A stretch of 64,000 nucleotides of DNA. Source: Nitrospira sp. Lineage in GTDB: Bacteria; Nitrospirota; Nitrospiria; Nitrospirales; Nitrospiraceae. The notes under the pieces were generated by a model. The model did no database searches. It was given only the letters and a program-made list of their open reading frames with translations, and had not been told where the DNA came from. The stretch lies in NCBI GenBank assembly GCA_029194665.1, contig JARFXO010000001.1, forward strand, positions 558,001 to 622,000, given 5' to 3'. The translations under genes were made by a program, and so were the position numbers. Shown in pieces: positions 43,073 to 51,245 of this stretch (its first letter is position 1; every line of letters starts with the position of its first letter).

Positions 43073-44527
43073 GTGCAGGCATCACGTCCGTTCCTCGTTC
43101 ATGGCCAATGGAAATCAGGCGAACTCTCGGCCTCGGTCGTAGATCCGTTCACCGGGAAGCTCGTGGCTCAGGTTGCGCAAGCGACCGAGTCCGATGTCGA
43201 ACAGGCCATCGCGTCCGCCTTCGGTGCGTCTGCAACCATGGGGCAGCTTCCCGGACATGCTCGATACAATATGCTCCAACAGATCGCGGCGTTGCTCTAT
43301 CGACGTCGCGAGGAGGTTGCACAGAGCATCACAGCCGAGGCCGGTAAGCCGATCACCGATGCGAAGCGGGAAGTCAGCCGGGCCATCCAAACCTTCACGG
43401 TGGCCGCCGAAGAGGCACGGCGGATGCCGGGCGACGTGATACCACTTGATTGGACCCCCGGCTCTGATACGCACCTTGGCCTGCTTCGACGTTTTCCGAT
43501 CGGTCCGATTCTTGGCATCACGCCGTTCAACTTTCCGCTCAATCTCGTGGCGCACAAAGTAGCGCCGGCGCTCGCGTCCGGCAACCCGATTCTCATCAAA
43601 CCGGCCCCACAAACGCCCTTGACCGCCCTGCTCCTTGGAGAGATCGCCCTAGAGGCGGGAGTTCCTCCGGGCGGGCTCAATGTGGTGCCGTGCGATAACT
43701 TGCTTGCCGAGCGGATGGTGGTCGATCCACGTTTCAAATTGCTCAGTTTCACCGGAAGCGCGTCGGTGGGATGGATGTTGAAGGCCAAGTGTGGAAAGAA
43801 AAAAGTCACGCTCGAACTTGGGGGGAACGCCGGCGTGGTCATCGAACCCGATGCCGATCTTGAGCTTGTCGCCCAGCGTTGCGCCGTAGGTGGGTTTGGG
43901 TATGCCGGTCAGACCTGCATTTCGGTGCAGCGGGTGTTCGTTCACCATTCGGTCGCCGATGTGTTTACGACCAAGTTGCTGATGCATGTCGCTCGGCTGA
44001 AAATGGGAGATCCTGCCGATGAGACGACGAGCATCGGTCCCCTCATCGATCAGGCAGCCGCTCAGCGGGTGGAGAACTGGATCGGCGAAGCCGTCGCGGA
44101 CGGAGCGCGTGTGCTGTTGGGCGGGAAGCGGACGGGATCGCTTGTTGAGGCCACGGTGTTGTCGAATGTGAAGCCCGACATGAAGGTTTCCTGCAAGGAG
44201 GTGTTCGGGCCGGTTGTGACGGTCACGCCTTATCGGCAGCTCAGCGATGCCGTGGCGCTGCTCAATCAATCGGACTACGGATTGCAGGCGGGCATCTTCA
44301 CGCAGGACGTCAACAAGATCTTTTACGCCTTTCGCCACATGGAGGTCGGAGCCGTGTTGGCAAATGAGATTCCAACGTTCCGGGCCGACCATATGCCGTA
44401 CGGCGGCGTGAAAGATTCCGGGCTAGGACGGGAAGGCGTTCGTGCCGCGATGGAGGATATGACGGAGCCACGGATGCTCATCATGAATCTGAAAGACCCA
44501 TCTCACTTACCTGAAAAAAGTGTCTAG
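43073..44527 (+). CDS. NAD(P)-dependent aldehyde dehydrogenase
   Basis: The 484-residue enzyme has the catalytic Cys in [12 protein letters not shown], the base Glu in [12 protein letters not shown], and the coenzyme motifs [10 protein letters not shown] and FTGSASVGW. Substrate is undetermined; succinate-semialdehyde, glyceraldehyde-3-phosphate or aminoaldehydes are candidates. Its position between polyamine genes favours an aminoaldehyde from putrescine, by inference. The GTG at 43073 is the best available start but its ribosome site is weak, so the N-terminus is uncertain. Confidence 0.88.
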   Translation: MQASRPFLVHGQWKSGELSASVVDPFTGKLVAQVAQATESDVEQAIASAFGASATMGQLPGHARYNMLQQIAALLYRRREEVAQSITAEAGKPITDAKREVSRAIQTFTVAAEEARRMPGDVIPLDWTPGSDTHLGLLRRFPIGPILGITPFNFPLNLVAHKVAPALASGNPILIKPAPQTPLTALLLGEIALEAGVPPGGLNVVPCDNLLAERMVVDPRFKLLSFTGSASVGWMLKAKCGKKKVTLELGGNAGVVIEPDADLELVAQRCAVGGFGYAGQTCISVQRVFVHHSVADVFTTKLLMHVARLKMGDPADETTSIGPLIDQAAAQRVENWIGEAVADGARVLLGGKRTGSLVEATVLSNVKPDMKVSCKEVFGPVVTVTPYRQLSDAVALLNQSDYGLQAGIFTQDVNKIFYAFRHMEVGAVLANEIPTFRADHMPYGGVKDSGLGREGVRAAMEDMTEPRMLIMNLKDPSHLPEKSV

Positions 44528-44682
44528 AAGATATTGCGAAGCCGGTCCAATCTTGCTACAACAGGCGCCCGATACGGTCATTGATTTTGCCCGATGTTTT
44601 GTCCAGCTGGCCGCCTTGGAACACGTCGCCAGATAACCTCCGAACAACCAAGCAGGTCGACTACCTGACGAAAGGGGAGACG

Positions 44683-45252
44683 ATGGTACCTACGCATATG
44701 TTTTTAACGAGAGGTGTGGGAGTCCACAAGGAAAAGCTGGCCTCCTTCGAAGAGGCGTTGCGCAGCGCCGGTGTGGCCTACTGCAATCTCGTCAGCGTAT
44801 CGTCCATCCTTCCTCCACATTGCAAGATCATCCCTCGGAAGCGCGGAGAGAAGCTGCTGAAACCGGGTGAAATCACGTTTTGCGTCATGGCGCGTTCGGA
44901 AACGAATGAACGGAACCGGCTCATCTCGGCGTCGGTCGGGCTTGCGAAGCCTACAGACCGGGGCACATACGGCTATCTCTCGGAACACCATGCCCATGGA
45001 GAAACAGATGAGGAGACCGGAGAGTATACGGAAGATCTCGCAGCGCAGATGCTTGCGACGACCCTGGGTGTCGAATTCGATCCGAACGTGGCCTGGAAAG
45101 AGCGCGAGCAGGTGTTTAAAATGGGTGGAAAAATCGTGAGAACCTTGAACATCACCCAATCGGCCGTCGGAAAAAAGGGTAAGTGGATCACGGTCATCGC
45201 ACTGGCGGTCTTCATCCCGCCGGAAAATGTGCCCACCCGTTCTCGCAAATAG
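44683..45252 (+). CDS. Pyruvoyl-dependent arginine decarboxylase
   Basis: The 189-residue proenzyme has the self-cleavage site in [13 protein letters not shown], where the serine pair at about 40-41 yields the pyruvoyl group. The beta-rich fold and [15 protein letters not shown] segment fit the PvlArgDC family. It makes agmatine from arginine, and agmatinase follows 66 bases downstream. The ATG at 44683 follows AAAGGGGAGA; an upstream TTG at 44581 is not supported. Confidence 0.9.
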   Translation: MVPTHMFLTRGVGVHKEKLASFEEALRSAGVAYCNLVSVSSILPPHCKIIPRKRGEKLLKPGEITFCVMARSETNERNRLISASVGLAKPTDRGTYGYLSEHHAHGETDEETGEYTEDLAAQMLATTLGVEFDPNVAWKEREQVFKMGGKIVRTLNITQSAVGKKGKWITVIALAVFIPPENVPTRSRK

Positions 45253-45318
45253 GGACTTGCCGGTCTTGGCTGTCTTCATTCCGCCTCAGCCGTTGGCCCA
45301 GCCGAGGGAAGTACGCCC

Positions 45319-46248
45319 ATGACGCTTCCCGTCGGTTGGGAAGGACCGAATCACAATTTTTTGGGGATCGACGAACCCTGGTGCGACCCGGACCAGGCGG
45401 GTGTCTATGTGCTGCCGGTTCCCTACGAACACACTTCCAGCTATATCCGTGGGTCGGACCGTGGCCCCTCAGCCATCCTTGAAGCTTCCGCCCAGGTTGA
45501 ATTCTACGACGAGCAGCTCAGGTGTGAACCGTTTCGAGAATGGGGCGGAATCGCGACGGCTTCGCCGTTGGATCTCAAGGGAAATGTTGATCGCGCGGCA
45601 GTCGACGCGATCGAAACCTTCGTCTCACCGCACGTAGGAGCCGGACGGTTTGTGATTACGCTGACGGGCGAACACACTGGTGCCTTGGGAGCGATTCGAG
45701 CCCATGCGAAACGATACCGGCGGATGACCGTTGTGCAGATCGATGCTCACGGAGATCTCCGAGATGCCTATCAAGGGAATCCGTTCAGCCATGCCAGCGT
45801 CATGGCGCGGGTGGTGGAGGACGGCTTACCCTTGGTACAGGTGGGTATTCGGTCGATCAGCCAGGAAGAGGTGGCTCGCATCGAAGCCACGGCCAGCATC
45901 AAGACGTTTTTTGCCGCCGCCATTCTCGATCCAGCCGGCCCGTACGAAGGCAAAGCCTCGAACTGGATCCCTGATGTGGTTGCAGCCTGTCGAACGCCCG
46001 TGTACCTGACATTCGACTGCGATGGGCTGGATGCGTCGATCGTTCCCGCCTTGGGCACTCCCGAGCCAGGTGGGCTCGGCTGGTATGATACCCTCAATCT
46101 CATCACTGCCCTGGCCAACGGACCCGGTATCGTCGGCATGGATGTCAGCGAGATCACTCCCATCGAAGGATTCGTGGCGCCGCAGTTTTCCATCGCGCGG
46201 TTGATCTATCGTATACTGGGTCGCATCAAGGCCGGCCGTCGCGTCTAG
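45319..46248 (+). CDS. speB: Agmatinase / ureohydrolase
   Basis: The 309-residue ureohydrolase keeps the dimanganese ligands: GEHTGALG, QIDAHGDLRDAYQ and FDCDGLDAS, and SHASVMARV. TPEPGGLGW is typical of agmatinase. It hydrolyses agmatine to putrescine and urea. Together with the decarboxylase it gives the arginine to putrescine route. A pseudouridine synthase follows after 39 bases. Confidence 0.93.
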   Translation: MTLPVGWEGPNHNFLGIDEPWCDPDQAGVYVLPVPYEHTSSYIRGSDRGPSAILEASAQVEFYDEQLRCEPFREWGGIATASPLDLKGNVDRAAVDAIETFVSPHVGAGRFVITLTGEHTGALGAIRAHAKRYRRMTVVQIDAHGDLRDAYQGNPFSHASVMARVVEDGLPLVQVGIRSISQEEVARIEATASIKTFFAAAILDPAGPYEGKASNWIPDVVAACRTPVYLTFDCDGLDASIVPALGTPEPGGLGWYDTLNLITALANGPGIVGMDVSEITPIEGFVAPQFSIARLIYRILGRIKAGRRV

Positions 46249-46287
46249 TAACGGTCGGTAATAGAGGTCCATCGCTCCCGTCCTCAC

Positions 46288-47001
46288 GTGGCGCAACCCA
46301 TTCGCATCAATAAGTTCTTTACAGAGCATGGGATCTGTTCCCGGCGCGAGGCAGACCGCCTCATTGAGTCGGGTACCATCACGATCAACGGCCGGCCGGC
46401 AAAACTCGGCGACCAGGTATCGTCCGATGACGTCATTGTCTGCGATGGTCGCGTGATGCCTTGGGGCAGAGCGAATCTCTATATCAAGTATCATAAGCCG
46501 GTCGGCGTCACGACCACGAGCGAATCGCATATTCCTCGGAATATCATTGCTGAGATCGGACATCCGCAGCGGATTTTCCCCATCGGACGGCTGGACAAGG
46601 ATTCGTCCGGTCTGATCTTGCTGACGAATGATGGCGACATCGTGAATGAGATTCTCCGCGCCGAATTCGGCCACGAACGAGAGTACCTGGTGCAGGTCGA
46701 TCATCCGTTCGACCAATCCTTTTTGCATCAGCTGTCGCGGGGCGTGGTGATCCTTGGAAGCCCAACGAAGCCCTGTCGGGCGATGCGAGTCGAGCCCGAT
46801 CAGTTTCGCATTACCCTGACGGAGGGACGGAACCGGCAGATCAGACGTATGTGTCAGGCGCTTGGCTATCGAGTGACCAAGCTGCATCGGACGAGGATCA
46901 TGCACATTACCGCCGAAGGGCTGTGCGTCGGCGAATGGAAAGAACTCACGAGTCAGGAGCGAGAACGACTGCTGCGGGCCGTGGGACGGGCTCGCTCGTG
47001 A
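46288..47001 (+). CDS. 23S rRNA pseudouridine synthase, RluB/RluF type
   Basis: The 237-residue protein has an N-terminal S4-like RNA-binding domain, RINKFFTEHGICSRREADRL. The catalytic Asp is in FPIGRLDKDSSGLILLTNDG and a late motif TEGRNRQIRRMCQALG. The RluB/RluE/RluF/RsuA subfamily modifies rRNA; position in rRNA cannot be told. The start is a GTG at 46288. It is the last gene of the same-strand run. Confidence 0.9.
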   Translation: MAQPIRINKFFTEHGICSRREADRLIESGTITINGRPAKLGDQVSSDDVIVCDGRVMPWGRANLYIKYHKPVGVTTTSESHIPRNIIAEIGHPQRIFPIGRLDKDSSGLILLTNDGDIVNEILRAEFGHEREYLVQVDHPFDQSFLHQLSRGVVILGSPTKPCRAMRVEPDQFRITLTEGRNRQIRRMCQALGYRVTKLHRTRIMHITAEGLCVGEWKELTSQERERLLRAVGRARS

Positions 47002-47030
47002 TGGATCTCATCGTGAAATCGGGACTTGCG

Positions 47031-47930
47031 TCAGCCAAGCAATTCTTGCCGGGCCGTCCGGACGAGAGCAAGGACGGCCGGGTGCTTCAGCCGTCGTTCC
47101 ACAGTGATTGCGTAGAAATGTTGTTTGACAACTTCCAGCTCTCCGACCACCTGCACCCGATATTGGCGGCAGATCTCCTTCTCGATCACCGATCCGCCAG
47201 GGAAGATCCCATATCCATCCTGGCCGAATGCCTTTAAGGTCGCACTGTCGTCGAACTCTCCGACGATGTTCGGATGCAGCCTCTGGTCGATCAGCCATTC
47301 ATCGAGCAGTCGACGGAGCGCGGCATTGGAAGTCGGGAGGAGCATGGGTGCTCCGCTTAACGACTGTGGAAACCCCCGACGATATTGTGCCGCCAGCTTG
47401 GCCGTCGCAAACAGCATCACACCCGATTCACCGAGGGGATGACTGTAGGTGAGCTCCTTGATGCTTGATGGGGCCGGAGTGTCGGCAATCACCAGATCCA
47501 ATCGATGGGCTGTCAGATCGGTCAAGAGTTGGTGAAGTTTGTCTTCCTGACAGATCAAGCGAGTCGGTCGAGACAGTTTCAGCGCCGACTTGAGCAGTCG
47601 GGTCGCCAGCGGTTTTGGGACAGCGTCCGCGATGCCGACAACCAGACGGGCAGGATGTCCATTCGCCTGCCCCTTGACCGATTTCATCAGCTCTTGACCG
47701 GTCGCGAAGATGTCCTCCGCGTATTTGAACACGAGCTGCCCCATCTCCGTCAGGGCCAGGCGGCGACCTGTTCGGATGAACAGCTTCTCGCCCAATGTAT
47801 TTTCCAAGAGGTGGATCTGTCCGCTGATCGTGGGCTGGGCCAAGCGAAGTTCCTCGCAGGCTTTCGTCATGGTGCCGTGCTTGGCGACGGACCAGAAATA
47901 CAAGAGATGATGATAGTTCAGCCAATCCAT
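47031..47930 (-). CDS. nhaR: LysR-family regulator, NhaR type
   Basis: The 299-residue protein has an N-terminal winged HTH, LNYHHLLYFWSVAKHGTMTK, CEELRLAQPTISGQIHLL, followed by a type-2 periplasmic-binding-like effector domain. The opening words match NhaR. NhaR regulates the NhaA antiporter and other envelope genes in known bacteria. Here it is divergent from three TolC-like genes, so it probably controls the export cluster. Start at 47930; a candidate LysR site lies at 47979-47993. Confidence 0.88.
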   Translation of the reverse strand: MDWLNYHHLLYFWSVAKHGTMTKACEELRLAQPTISGQIHLLENTLGEKLFIRTGRRLALTEMGQLVFKYAEDIFATGQELMKSVKGQANGHPARLVVGIADAVPKPLATRLLKSALKLSRPTRLICQEDKLHQLLTDLTAHRLDLVIADTPAPSSIKELTYSHPLGESGVMLFATAKLAAQYRRGFPQSLSGAPMLLPTSNAALRRLLDEWLIDQRLHPNIVGEFDDSATLKAFGQDGYGIFPGGSVIEKEICRQYRVQVVGELEVVKQHFYAITVERRLKHPAVLALVRTARQELLG

Positions 47931-47978
47931 ATGGTCCTAGGCCTCAGATTAGGGGACACACCAGTCGAGGAATCATAC

Positions 47979-47993
47979 ATCGGATTAGCCGAT
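47979..47993. promoter_or_regulatory. Candidate LysR-type operator between nhaR and tolC-like genes
   Basis: ATCGGATTAGCCGAT has 5-bp inverted arms with a 5-base centre, in the 165-base divergent spacer. It fits the loose T-N11-A rule for LysR sites. No promoter boxes could be assigned with confidence. Confidence 0.35.
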
Positions 47994-48080
47994 AACTCCA
48001 ATCCGTTTTATCTATTTTGAAAAATAAGCAGGAGATTGCTACTGTGGGCGCCGTCCGCCGCTCGATGTGACCCGCTGTGA

Positions 48081-48093
48081 AAGGAGCATCCTT
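48081..48093 (+). promoter_or_regulatory. Conserved ribosome-binding leader, copy 1
   Basis: AAGGAGCATCCTT lies directly before the first TolC-like start. The same 13 bases occur before each of the three tandem genes. The AGGA...TCCT arms could form a small hairpin that hides the ribosome site. Confidence 0.7.
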
Positions 48094-48095
48094 TT

Positions 48096-49649
48096 ATGAT
48101 CGCTCTGGTGTTGGCCATTGTGACTCTCCTGCCAATGACCGCACTGGCGGAACCGGTGATCGACTCGCGTGCGATGCAGGCTCTGTCGACCCGCACCGCT
48201 CCCCTGACCATCGATGAAGTGCTGGCTCGCATCGAGTTGACGCATCCGTTGCTTCGGGCGATGGGAGCCGAGCGAGCAAAGGCCCGGGCGAAGATCCTGA
48301 AGGCGCTCGGGGCCTGGGAACCGACGTTCAAGAACAGAATGCAGATGCAACGTTATCAAACGTGGAATCTCACGACGGCTCCCGACATACAGGACGGAGA
48401 AACGGCGGGATTTATCGACACCATTCTCGAGGTCGGGCATCCCTGGGGCTTCACGGTCAGTAGCGGACTCCGCAGCGGCGTCGGGAATCGCCGCAATGAC
48501 AACGTCATTTCTTTTCCCCCTGAGATGCTGGCCTTCTACCATAATCAGCACTTCTACTTCGCCGGGTCGTTCCATCTGCTGCGAGGCCTCATGGTCAATG
48601 AAGAGAACGCCCAGTTTCAACAGGCCGAGCTCGCGGGGCCGCAAGCGGAGATCAAGGTGGGGCAGAAGCGACAAGATCTCTACCTGGCCGGGGCCGTGCA
48701 GTACTGGGATTGGCAGGTCGCCGTCAAGCAGGCAGAGGTCGTGAAGCGCGCCTTGGCCGTTGCCGAAGAGCGCGTGGTCCAGGTCGAAGGGTTGGCCAAG
48801 GGCGGAAAGCTCGCGCCGCTCGATGTGATCGAGGTGGACCAAGAGGTTCAGCGTCGACGAGAGGCAGCCATCGCTGCCCAGCGGAAGGTGGAGTATGAGC
48901 AGTATAAACTGTCCCTCTTTCTCTGGGAGAACGGCGAGCCGGTGACGCCGCGACCGGAATGGGCGCCGGAATTCCAGGGCGAAACGCCGCTCCCAACCAA
49001 GGACCAGGTCGCGACCTATAAAGTCGAGGCGAAAGAAGATCGGCCGGAAGTGCGGGAGCTCTACATCGACGCCAAGCTGAACAATATCGACCTCAAGCTC
49101 GCCAAGAACAAACTGCTCCCGTCGTTGGATCTCGAAGGGGGACCGACCCCTGGCGCCGCGGACTGGATTGTGGGAATCGGGTATCGGGCTGGCCTCCATG
49201 CTGAGATGCCGCTGTTCCAGCGGGAAGGGCGTGGGAAGGTCATGGCCGCGGAGGTGCAACAGCAACAACTGGCGTTGAAACAGCGTTATGCAGAACAACA
49301 AGTCAGCTTGGACGTGGATAACTGGCTCTCGGCCCAAGTGCGGGCCAGAGACCGGGTGACGGCGGCGACGGAGGCCCTGCGGTTGGCCAAGACGCTGGAG
49401 GAGGGCGAACGGACTCGCTTCAATATGGGCTTGACCACCGTCCTCTTTGTGAACCTCCGTGAGCGCAACGTGGTGGAATTGGCGTACCAGCTGTACCGAG
49501 CCCAGGCAGACTATACGGTGTCCAAGGGAGGAATGCTGTGGGCGAGAGGGCTATTGTCGAAGCCCTGGCCGACCGAGTCCCTGGCGAAGTATGGAAATCC
49601 GCTGACGGCAGCTGGTATGAACGGCTTCAAACAGCCTGGCCGCGATTAA
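48096..49649 (+). CDS. TolC-like outer membrane factor, copy 1
   Basis: The 517-residue protein has a signal peptide (MIALVLAIVTLLPMTALAEP) and the long helical, Gln/Ala-rich architecture of TolC/OMF proteins, with two repeats. Segments such as DVIEVDQEVQRRREAAIAAQ and TRFNMGLTTVLFVNLRERNV are typical. It probably forms a trimeric channel across the outer membrane. Length is within the family norm. It is the first of three paralogues in tandem and lies divergent to nhaR. Confidence 0.88.
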   Translation: MIALVLAIVTLLPMTALAEPVIDSRAMQALSTRTAPLTIDEVLARIELTHPLLRAMGAERAKARAKILKALGAWEPTFKNRMQMQRYQTWNLTTAPDIQDGETAGFIDTILEVGHPWGFTVSSGLRSGVGNRRNDNVISFPPEMLAFYHNQHFYFAGSFHLLRGLMVNEENAQFQQAELAGPQAEIKVGQKRQDLYLAGAVQYWDWQVAVKQAEVVKRALAVAEERVVQVEGLAKGGKLAPLDVIEVDQEVQRRREAAIAAQRKVEYEQYKLSLFLWENGEPVTPRPEWAPEFQGETPLPTKDQVATYKVEAKEDRPEVRELYIDAKLNNIDLKLAKNKLLPSLDLEGGPTPGAADWIVGIGYRAGLHAEMPLFQREGRGKVMAAEVQQQQLALKQRYAEQQVSLDVDNWLSAQVRARDRVTAATEALRLAKTLEEGERTRFNMGLTTVLFVNLRERNVVELAYQLYRAQADYTVSKGGMLWARGLLSKPWPTESLAKYGNPLTAAGMNGFKQPGRD

Positions 49650-49660
49650 TCCGGCACAAC

Positions 49661-49673
49661 AAGGAGCATCCTT
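49661..49673 (+). promoter_or_regulatory. Conserved ribosome-binding leader, copy 2
   Basis: AAGGAGCATCCTT precedes the second TolC-like ATG by two bases, exactly as in copy 1. It lies 11 bases after the first gene's stop. Confidence 0.7.
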
Positions 49674-49675
49674 CG

Positions 49676-51220
49676 ATGGTCCCTCTATTACTCGTGATGC
49701 TGATCTTGCTTCCCGTGACGACAGGGGCGGAGCCGGTGCTCGATTCAAGTGCGTTGAAAGCGCAGTCCGCCCGCACCGCTCCCCTGACCATCAGTGAAGT
49801 GCTGGCTCGTATTGAGTTGACGCATCCGCTGCTTCGGGCGACCGGGGTTGAACGGATGCAGGCCAGGGCGAAGATCTTGAAGGCGCTCGGGGCCTGGGAA
49901 CCGACGTTCAAAAACACGACAGAGGCCGCTCGTTATCAGAGTTGGAATTTCCTGAGCACCCTGAATGAGAATACAGGAGGATTTAACGACAGCAAGCTCG
50001 AGGTCGGGCACCCCTGGGGCTTCCGGGTCGTCGGCGGAATCCGCAACGGCTTTGGGGATCTCAACACGATGGCCGTCCATGCGGTCATCCCTGATGCCCT
50101 GATGTTCTATCCTCAGCAGCAAGCGATCTTCGGTGGGTCGTTCCATCTGCTGCGAGGCCTCATGGTCAACGAGGAGAACGCCGAGTTTCAAAAGGCCGAA
50201 CTCGCCGGGCCGAAGGCGGAGATCGCGGTGGCGCAGGCAAGGCAAGACCTCTATCTCGCCGGCGCCGTCCAATATTGGGATTGGCAAGTGGCGGTGAAAC
50301 AGGCAGAAGTGCAGAAGCGGGTATTGGCCGTTGCGGAAGAACGCCTCATTCAGGTGCAAGGGCTGGCCAAAGGTGGGCAGGCGGCGCCGCTCGATGTGAT
50401 CGAGGTGAACAAAGAGGTTCAGGTTCGAAGAGAGGCAGCCATCGCCGCCCAGCGGAAGGTGGAGTATGAGCAGTATAAACTGTCCCTCTTTCTCTGGGAG
50501 AACGGCGAGCCGGTGACGCCGCGACCGGAATGGGCGCCGGAATTCCAGGGCGAAACGCCGCTCCCGACCAAGGACGAGGTCGCGGCCTATAAAGTCGAGG
50601 CGAAAGAAGATCGGCCGGAAGTGCGGGACCTCTACATCGACGCCAAGCTGAACAATATCGACCTCAAGCTCGCCAAGAACTACCTGCTCCCAAAGTTTGA
50701 TGTCGAGGGGGGACGAATGCTGGCGGCCGCGGACTGGGTTGTGGGAATCGGGTATGGGATCGAATCGCGGTTAGCGATGCCGCTGTTCCAGCGGGAAGGG
50801 CGTGGGAAGGTCCTGTACGCGGAAGCGGACCAGCAACAGTTGGTGTTGAAACAGGTGTATACCGAGCAACAAGTCAGCATCGACGTGGACAACTGGCTCT
50901 CGGCCCAAGTGCGGGCCAGAGACCGAGTGAAGGCGGCGACCGAAGCGCTGCGGTTGGCTAAGACGCTGGAGGAGGGCGAACGGACCCGCTTCAATATGGG
51001 CGCGACCACCGTGCTCTTCGTCAATGTGCGCGAGCGAAATGTCGTGAATACAGCCTACCAACTCTACCGGGCCCAGGCCGACTACGCCGTGGCGCGTGGA
51101 GGGATGCTCTGGGCGAGGGGACTATTGTCGAAGCCCTGGCCTGAAAGCGAGTTGGCCAAGTACGGGAACCCGCTGACGGCGGCGGGGATGCATGGGTACA
51201 AACAACCGGGACGTGAATAA
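49676..51220 (+). CDS. TolC-like outer membrane factor, copy 2
   Basis: The 514-residue protein has a signal peptide (MVPLLLVMLILLPVTTGAEP) and the same OMF layout as copy 1. From about 50430 to 50690 its DNA is almost identical to copy 1 (48860-49110), over the segment around VEYEQYKLSLFLWENGEP. The N-terminal third is clearly different. This suggests recent duplication or gene conversion. The ATG at 49676, with its leader, is preferred over upstream ATG codons in the first gene. Confidence 0.88.
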   Translation: MVPLLLVMLILLPVTTGAEPVLDSSALKAQSARTAPLTISEVLARIELTHPLLRATGVERMQARAKILKALGAWEPTFKNTTEAARYQSWNFLSTLNENTGGFNDSKLEVGHPWGFRVVGGIRNGFGDLNTMAVHAVIPDALMFYPQQQAIFGGSFHLLRGLMVNEENAEFQKAELAGPKAEIAVAQARQDLYLAGAVQYWDWQVAVKQAEVQKRVLAVAEERLIQVQGLAKGGQAAPLDVIEVNKEVQVRREAAIAAQRKVEYEQYKLSLFLWENGEPVTPRPEWAPEFQGETPLPTKDEVAAYKVEAKEDRPEVRDLYIDAKLNNIDLKLAKNYLLPKFDVEGGRMLAAADWVVGIGYGIESRLAMPLFQREGRGKVLYAEADQQQLVLKQVYTEQQVSIDVDNWLSAQVRARDRVKAATEALRLAKTLEEGERTRFNMGATTVLFVNVRERNVVNTAYQLYRAQADYAVARGGMLWARGLLSKPWPESELAKYGNPLTAAGMHGYKQPGRE

Positions 51221-51230
51221 TCCAGCAACA

Positions 51231-51243
51231 AAGGAGCATCCTT
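51231..51243 (+). promoter_or_regulatory. Conserved ribosome-binding leader, copy 3
   Basis: AAGGAGCATCCTT precedes the third gene, whose start is GTG at 51246. It is the third identical copy. Confidence 0.7.
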
Positions 51244-51245
51244 CC

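Noticed and set aside
48039-49337. 432-codon minus frame antisense to the first TolC-like gene
   Set aside because: Leu/Arg/His-rich shadow; no start signal and no homology pattern.
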